Shown: positions 57,647 to 64,000 of the stretch, piece after piece
Layout of the letters: each line of letters opens with the position of its first letter
Numbering within the stretch: the stretch's first letter is position 1
Source of the DNA: Pogostemon cablin
Lineage: Eukaryota > Streptophyta > Magnoliopsida > Lamiales > Lamiaceae
Assembly (NCBI GenBank): GCA_023678885.1
Contig: CM042979.1
Coordinates: 23,302,981 to 23,366,980 of the forward strand
Direction: 5' to 3'
Length of the DNA: 64,000 nt
Notes under the pieces: generated by a model
Databases searched by the model: none
The model's input: the letters and a program-made list of their open reading frames with translations, nothing else
Told to the model about the DNA's origin: nothing
Made by a program: the position numbers and the translations under genes

Positions 57647-59587
57647 ATGGTTAAGTTTAAGAGTCATATAACAGATTCCAAGGAGCGTCAATTATTGATC
57701 CTTGATACCCAACGTCCGCTATCAGACATAGTAACTCGTCTTCCAATTGAAAGACCTCTCATGGGTCAGCCTATAGAGAAATTAACTCAAGAGACTAACG
57801 TTTTCAATCTAACAACTTGGACCAGAGACATGGAGTTGGACGAAACTGGAGTTGTAGTTTTGAGATCGGTTAACCATACCAAGGAGAAGCTAAAAACTGG
57901 CCCTTTGCCCACACTAGGGCGCTAAATAATCAAGGGTAATGCAGCATGGGGCGACTCAGTGAATTTTCTCGGGGAATTTCATTACATCCCGGGATATTGG
58001 GAGTGGACCGAGGCTGTCCTAAGCAGATATCGCTCTAATCTTGAGAGAACAATGATTTATGACCCTATCTTTGCATCTCTATTCACATATGACTGCAATC
58101 GTGAGATCATCAAATCCTTTTGCGAGGCGTGGTGCCCTATCACTAATACCTTACTTACTTCCTTTGGAGAAATGTCGATCTCTCTATGGGATTTGTATAA
58201 CTGGGTAGGATTGCCGCTAGCTGGTCACATATATGAAGAAGTTGTGCCCAACAAGCCAGAACTTTTGAATGAGCGTGACGCTACTGGATTACGTATCCCA
58301 CCTAGTTATCAACACTTACTACATGCCTATCATAGACTCCATAGTCGTGATGGTACTGACTTTGTTTCACCTTCTCAATGGGTGAGCTTTTGGTGTCGTA
58401 GACCTAAGAAGCACAAGCAACCCCCCCCCCCACGTGTAGCAAGTGAAAGGAAAACACGCCTCAAGAGTACGCACAATCCCAAGGGTATTATCGACGACTG
58501 CAAGAAATGGACTTCCATAGAAACAGACCCCTTTAAAATGCTTCATATTGATGCTAAAGAACAAGAGGAAACGTATCTAGCTGCCCACTTAACCTGCTGG
58601 CTTTGCTCTTTTGTACTTCCTAATGACGAAGTAGACATGATACGTCCCAGTACCTTCAAGGTAGCAAGCTTGATGGCTACAGGAAAATCAGTTTGCCTTG
58701 TTGTTCCAGTTTTGACAAGCATTTACCGAGGTCTGAATAAAATTTCTAATGAACTTAGACCCTCTGAAGTGAAGTCAACATTTCATGTGCACTTCGTTTA
58801 TACCTGGCTGGCTCATTACTTTCAAACTCATTTCCTAAACCCTCATGGATTAAAAGTACCCTCAATGGTGACCTACTCAGGCGAAAATGGAGCAAAATCC
58901 TTTGGTTCAATTGGTGCTCGCAAAAAGATTCAAAATGGAAACAAAACTTTCTTGTCTTGCAACGTCCTTCCAACAACAGATCCCATGTGGTATACTGACC
59001 ATGACAAGGCATCTTGGCGTGATTGGGCCTACTTTATTGCTATTTGTACCAATTAACTTACCTTGCGACAGAATGGAGGCTTCCTTATTGAACCATACAA
59101 CCCACATCGATTTAGTCGCCAATTCAGCTTTTACCAAGATACTCCAGAAAGAATGAAAACAGACATTCGAGAGACCACCTTAGAACAAGGACTTCAATAT
59201 TGGAGGCAATGCACTTTGCGTAATTCTCAATCTACAGCAACTTTCCCATGCCCACCTTCAGAATTTAAAAACTTCTGCTCCCCAGAATACGAACAGTGGC
59301 TATCTCAAATTCATGGCACCTATCTCTTGGATAATGTGTTGAAGCTAGCTGATGTTGCTCCTAACCAGGATGTGGAAGAAAAAGTTGACATCATCAATAA
59401 TACAGATAATGCAAAAGCTGATGAGGAGGCTGTACCGCTAGAGATCCCACCCCTTCGAAAGGTAATTGTAGGGAGGTCTAATGGAGCAGGAAAGAGAAAG
59501 AATGGTCCCTCGCATTCAAATGAGAGCACAACCGATATAACCCTAAGCGGATTAAGAAAGCCAAATCTCCGGTGCTTACCCCGGTAA
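57647..59587 (+). pseudogene. Plant mobile domain (PMD) protein, antisense to the Tat-like element
   Basis: ATG 57647 (MVKFKSHITDSKERQLLILD). A single frame runs to 59587 with two stops: TAA at 57923-57925 and TAA at 59054-59056. The part from 57959 is a PMD: IPGYWEWTEAVLSRYRSNLE, FCEAWCPITNTLLTSFGEMS followed by ISLWDLYNWVGLPLAGHIYE, the usual W...F(C/W)...N.F...GE.ti.L.D...l.GLP.G pattern. The C-terminal half (WRDWAYFIAICTN, GGFLIEPYNPHRFSRQFSFY) is also typical. PMDs occur in Arabidopsis MAIN/MAIL1, linked to silencing and gene regulation, and in Ty3/gypsy elements. The frame ends at 59587 near a possible donor (GGTAAT at 59583). Its role in the element is unknown. Confidence 0.8.
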
Positions 59588-59683
59588 TTAAAGCTAAGGT
59601 TTTAATCCCTTCTGATCATAATTCATGTACATCTATTCTTGCACATATTTTCTTACCATCTCTTTTTCTCCCCTTTTTTGTAG

Positions 59684-60459
59684 TGCATGCATGCTGTATT
59701 TGGTTCTGATTACGATGATTTGGAGGAAGAAGGATCAACCTCTGTTGCAGCCCCTGAAATTTTAATTGATGACGACCCTTCGGATCACACTTCTCCTATC
59801 ATGAATGAATCTTTCCCGTTAATTTCTGCGATCCAAGCTCCAGACATTACAGAATTTGTCTTTGATAAAGAGATTATGGATGCTAAGAAACTAGTTAACT
59901 TGGCAGTGTGGAAACGCTTTCAAGAAAAACTAAGAAGAACCCCTGTCAACGCATTTCTTCTATAAGGAATGAGGGGCTTAAGATGGTGGACACCTTCAAA
60001 AGCGCTCAAGGGATTAATGGATCCGCTCTAGAACAATCATTCAATTTCTTACTCTATAAAGCCGATGCATATGATACCATGAAGATAAAACTTGCTAATG
60101 AGATAACCAAGAAAGACATTGAAAAGCGTCTAATTGATGCAAAGAAGCGCGCCCATGAATACAAAGACCAAGAGGCTACAGAGACCAAGCAACTGCAAGA
60201 ATCTGAAACTAGGTTGAAGCAGATTGAAACGAAGATCGAGACTCTGCTGAAGAAGAAGGAAACCATGTCACAAACAGCTGAACGTCTTCGCCAATCTATT
60301 CAAAGCGTAAAGCTTAGAGCTCAAACTGCTGCAAGGAATATTAGTGTACTGAAAAAAACACCAATCTTAGAAGATTCCATTGCTGACGAATTGAAGAGCG
60401 TTACGCAAGCTTTGACAGACGCTCGAGAGGAGCTATCCACTATGGATATTTTTCATTAA
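59684..60459 (+). pseudogene. C-terminal exon(s) of the PMD protein, coiled coil
   Basis: After a pyrimidine-rich TTTTTTGTAG acceptor (59683), an acidic stretch follows (HAVFGSDYDDLEEEGSTSVA). It runs to 59965 and is overlapped by another frame (59908-60459) whose residues form a long coiled coil (KKRAHEYKDQEATETKQLQE, RLKQIETKIETLLKKKETMS). A frame change between the two near 59930 is needed to join them. The intron at about 59584-59683 is inferred; its phase does not join the stated frames without adjustment. Confidence 0.5.
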
Positions 60460-60769
60460 TTTCTTTTGAAACCAATTCACCTTAATACCCTCATTTTGTT
60501 TTGATCACTTAATGATATTATCAATAAAGTGCTTTTTATCCCTTATTTCTTATTCTTCTTCTTGTTATCCATCATTAGATCCTTAATTTGCATCACTATG
60601 TCTGATACTTACTCACTGTTTTACATACTTCAACTTATTGCTTGCTTCACAAACTTGATGCGAACAAACCGAAAAATGACTGAACTTAACAAAATGTTAA
60701 GCTGCCTACGTACCTCTATATAGAGGATCAAGTCATTACGTAGTTCAAAGGGGCATGATTTGGTTTTGA

Positions 60770-61505
60770 ATGGGGGGTGCCGTACATAGTTTAATCTCAT
60801 GCGGGCCAGGAGTGACTATTCTTTAACCACTTTAGACAAAGTAGGATATTTAATGCTTTAACCACTTAAAATATCTGAGTGGGGTGAATTAATAGTTTAA
60901 CCACATATAATTACCTTTGGTGGGTGTCGTACACAGTTTATACTCATGCGGACCAGGAGTTTATCGTACACAGTTTATACTTATGCGGACCAGGAGTAAC
61001 ATGCAGTTTAGGCTCGTGCGTCATGGAGCGTTGAACTTGAATTTACTGACAGTTTATACTCATGTCAATGAGTCTTGAATTTGAACTTGTAGACAGTTTA
61101 TACTCGTATCGACATTTTCACTCGTGTCGAGGAGTATTGTATGTAGAGAGTTTATTCTCTTCCCAAGGAGATATAATTTGATGTGTGGACAGTTTATACT
61201 CATATCAAGGAGTATAGTGTGGATAGTTTACGCTCGTATCGAGGAGCCTTGAATTTGATTTCTGTTAGATAGTTTAGGCTCGTATCAAGGAGCATAACTT
61301 GAGAATTTTAGATAGTTTAAGCTCATATCAAGGAGCGTGACTTGTAGATAGTTTTAGCTCATGTCAAGGAGCGTGATGTAGACAGTTTTCACTCGTGTCA
61401 GGGAGATTTGACTTGAAAGATTTTAGATAGTTTAAGCTCGTATCAAGGAGCGTAATGCAGACAGTTTTAGCTCGTGTCAAGGAGCTTTGCATTTGAGTTG
61501 GTCAA
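60770..61505. repeat. Tandem repeats between gag-pro and the antisense ORF
   Basis: About 15 degenerate units of 40-50 bp built on AGTTTATACTCATGTCAAGG and AGTTTAGGCTCGTATCAAGG with GAG-CTTGA spacers. They occupy the place where the rest of pol would be expected. 60460-60770 is AT-rich with no gene. Confidence 0.8.
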
Positions 61506-61509
61506 TAGT

Positions 61510-61977
61510 TTATTGCCCCCAATCTTGGGATGCGCCACTTTCTCTATCATTATTATCATCTTTAGTAAAGATGATTCTTCGCACCTTAGCTTTCAATACT
61601 CTTCCACTTGAGATAGTCAAGATATTTTGCCGCTTGATGCGAGAAGGATTTTGACTTCGGAGTTTTCGGAGGTTAAGGGACTTGACATGATTTTGCCTCT
61701 TACACTTTCCTTTACAGGGTCCAAACCTTTCGAAGTCACTCCCAAGCCTTTCAAAAACAGATATTCTCTTGACTTCCCTACTACTTGCGTCAAACATATC
61801 CTCCGTGGATAAAGCTTCTCCCTCGGTGATATAATTTGTACTTGCTCTTCTAATTGCAATGCGGACTGGCTTTTGAGGGACATATCACAAACCTGGCTTA
61901 GCCTTCTTGATAGTGTGACCACTATTTTTCAACATTTTTTGAATAACATTGAGCCCATGCCCTGGTGGGTTGATAGT
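61510..61977 (-). pseudogene. Tat-like post-protease region
   Basis: Pieces in changing frames after the stop at 61978 (TINPPGHG-like, then KSREYLFLKGLGVTSKGLDP and SVFERLG) match the linker that follows the protease in Tat-lineage polyproteins. It ends against the tandem repeats without entering reverse transcriptase. Confidence 0.55.
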
Positions 61978-64000
61978 TTATTGACACACCTTGCTCGTCA
62001 TCGCTTTTTTCTTTGGTTCATAACCAGCCTTCATAAGGAGTTTATAAGCTTGTGGACTATACGACTTGGCAATTTCGGCTTCAAACACTTCACCATATTC
62101 GGTCTTTGGTCCTTCAATAGGACGTGTGAATCCTTTGAGTGGTGGAGAAGAAAGTTTACTAGCATCAATTTTTGTTAAAGGCAACGTTAACTCTTCCGAG
62201 GTCTCAAGCCCTTTGCCTTTGTTCTCCTTGAGAGTGGCAGATGATGTACTACCTTCCTCATCCTTTATTTGTTTATTGCCCCCATTATCTTGCACCGGGG
62301 CTTCTTCGCGCTTTACTTCCTTTGTACTCTTGAAGAAATATTTAGCATCTGCAAAGTAAGCTTCAGCTTCAGTAAACGGCTTGTCGTCACCGAATACTCT
62401 TTTCACATTATCACCTTCACTATATTTGAAGCACTGGTGTAATGTGGAAGGAATCATACCATTCTCATGTAGCCATGGGCACCCCAAAAGCATGTTGTAC
62501 GAAGTTTTTGCATCGATAACATGGAAGAGGACTGTAGATTTCATCTCATCAATTAGCAAATCAAGAACTATTGTGCCGAGAGTTCTCTGCCCCTCATGGT
62601 TAAACCCTTGAATCATCAATCGGCTATGGTTGAGTTCATCCATTGGTATTTTTATCTTCTTCAACATTCTCAAGGACAAAATATTCACTGCTGAACCTCC
62701 ATCAACAAGTATGCGATTCACTCGCATCCCTTTAGTGTAACCAGTCACAAATAGAGGTCGATTATGAGATTGCATACCCAACAACATATCTTCATCCGTG
62801 AACGCCACCTTCATGGAGTAAGCTTTACCCTTAGTTTCAAGTTGTTCGCTTTCATTGTCCTCGTTCACGACATGACATGAGCCTTCATCATGACTTTCTT
62901 TTACAGAAGTGAAGTTTGTGTCTGCCTCATTTTCTAACACGATTTTCCCTTCCTTAGCTAGTTGCATTATCTTTTCCTTAAGAACGAAACAATCATGAAT
63001 TGGATGACTCACCAACCTATGATACTTGTAGTATTTTGGGTCTTTAGTTCGACCGGCTTCATCTGGACGCTTCATCTCAGGAAGATCAAGGAGTTTGTTC
63101 TTCATTAGATCATCGAATATACCAGAAATGTCTGAATTCAGAAATGGATACTCCTTTTCTTGCATCTCTTTCAGAGTTAACCTTCTTTGCCCCCACTCTT
63201 GGGCAACTTGCCTCCCTTTGTCTTTCTTATCATTTTCATTCTTTCGAACCTTGACCGTCATAATATTTGTGGTCATTGACTCTTTGTTGGAACTTTTAGC
63301 ATAGGACTTGCCCCCTTTTTTGAAATCTTGTTTGTCTTTGGACTTGTAGGAGTCCGACATCGGTGAATGTTTGATTCCACTAGCAGCCATACTTAATTCC
63401 ATGTCATGGGCCCTAGTAGCCAACTCTTCGAAAGTCTTAGGTTGAATTCCTTTGAGTATATAAAGGAGATTCCATTCCATCCCTTGGATACACATCTCAA
63501 TAGCAGACTCTCCGGATAATCGGTCCTTGCAATTTAAACTCAAATTTTTCCATCGATTGATATAATCAATCACAGGTTCTTCCTTTAATTGACGAGTATT
63601 AGTTAACTCAGTCATGCTAACAGTTCTCCTCGTGCTGTAGAAACGATTAAGGAACTCATGTTCCATTTGTGCCCAACTATCAATGGATTCAGCTTGCAAG
63701 TCGATATACCAATCAAATGCATTTTCTTTGAGAGAGCGAACGAACTGCCTTATCATATGGTCTCCATAAGTACCAGCGTCATGGCAAGTCTCAATAAAGT
63801 GTGCTATATGCTGCCTCGGGTTTCCCTAGCCATCAAATTGTTGGAACTTGGGAGGTTGGTAGCCAGCTGGCAACTTCAAGTTGTCCACTCTTTTCGTGTA
63901 TGGCTTGACATAAGTAACAGTGGGCTTGGAATTCTCGCCAAACCTTTCTTTTATTTTTCCAAGTATAATATCCTTGAGTCGATCCACTTGGAGCATTTCA
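61978..64000 (-). pseudogene. Tat-like Gag-protease, 5' end beyond the window
   Basis: The frame is open from 64000 (MLQVDRLKDIILGKIKERFG, then LPAGYQPPKFQQFDG) with one TAG at 63828-63826, in FDG-stop-GNPRQH. From Met 63756 it stays open for 592 codons to 61978. Gag capsid: MIRQFVRSLKENAFDWYIDL, WAQMEHEFLNRFYSTRRTVS, EPVIDYINRWKNLSLNCKDR. A Lys/Ser-rich linker and a zinc-site-like KYYKYHRLVSHPIHDCFVLK follow. The retropepsin core is RILVDGGSAVNILSLRMLKK with LGCPWLHENG further on; Asp is in DGGSA. These forms are typical of the Tat lineage. Confidence 0.85.

Larger units (their letters stand above)
54977..64000 (-). mobile_element. Tat-like Ty3/gypsy element, 3' part, runs off the window
   Basis: Right to left: gag-protease (64000-61510), tandem repeats (61500-60770), an antisense plant-mobile-domain ORF (60459-57647), noncoding region, purine tract and 3' LTR (55880-54977). 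Tat-lineage elements are known to carry long internal regions and antisense ORFs. No reverse transcriptase, RNase H or integrase is found between protease and LTR, so this is a non-autonomous derivative or has suffered a large deletion. The flank ATGTG (54972-54976) is the expected target duplication, but the other end lies outside. Confidence 0.8.

Overview
The window looks like nuclear DNA of a flowering plant, most likely a eudicot. It has plant-type introns, plant gene families (a CBM48 starch-targeting-like protein, methylmalonate-semialdehyde dehydrogenase, a class V/peroxisomal-type small heat-shock protein) and the transposon lineages usual in plants (Stowaway/mariner, CACTA, Ty1/copia, Athila-like and Tat-like Ty3/gypsy). 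I see no intact host gene. The host-derived pieces are all fragments or broken copies in the first 14 kb. No tRNA, rRNA or CRISPR array was seen. I cannot name the species.

Layout. 0.5-6.5 kb holds a CBM48 (PTST-like) exon fragment, then exons of an unrecognised coiled-coil gene. One intron of that gene carries a complete 4.4-kb mariner-like element (1831-6247) with matching inverted repeats, a TA duplication and a nearly intact DD39D transposase. 8.3-10.4 kb holds a CACTA-like end with dyad subterminal repeats and a cluster of Stowaway MITEs whose ends match the mariner element. 10.9-15.6 kb holds a minisatellite, a minus-strand pseudogene of methylmalonate-semialdehyde dehydrogenase that keeps its intron phases, a frameshifted small heat-shock protein gene, and AT-rich tandem repeats.

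17.2-43.6 kb is a three-layer nest of related Athila-like LTR retrotransposons. The oldest is a 5'-truncated plus-strand copy (17205-19096 and 42481-43590). Its LTR was hit by a complete minus-strand element (19097-42475, target duplication TTCAT) with gag-pol and a further 3' ORF. That 3' ORF was in turn hit by a complete plus-strand element (22292-31707, duplication TTCGT) which keeps gag and protease but has lost reverse transcriptase and integrase. The outermost copy itself sits in the RNase H region of a decayed minus-strand copia element (43591-51975), whose leader also holds a solo LTR (47741-49410). A second, different solo LTR (52328-53275, duplication AGGGC) sits in a GCTCGG-rich tract.

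55.0-64.0 kb is the 3' part of a minus-strand Tat-like element: 3' LTR, polypurine tract, an antisense plant-mobile-domain ORF on the plus strand, a tandem-repeat block, and gag-protease running off the right edge. No reverse transcriptase or integrase is present where it would be expected.

The most unusual signal is a short dyad, GGTTCGACC and its complement GGTCGAACC, repeated dozens of times in this Athila-like family. It forms arrays in the U3 region of the LTRs, about 90-115 bp upstream of a TATA box. It forms another array in the noncoding DNA after pol. It also recurs inside the gag reading frame, where the same DNA word gives a periodic peptide (RFD, GST, GRT, VEP). A different solo LTR carries a GCTCGG array in the same position relative to its TATA-like box. 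This looks like a recurrent regulatory or RNA-structure module of these elements that standard domain annotation would not name.
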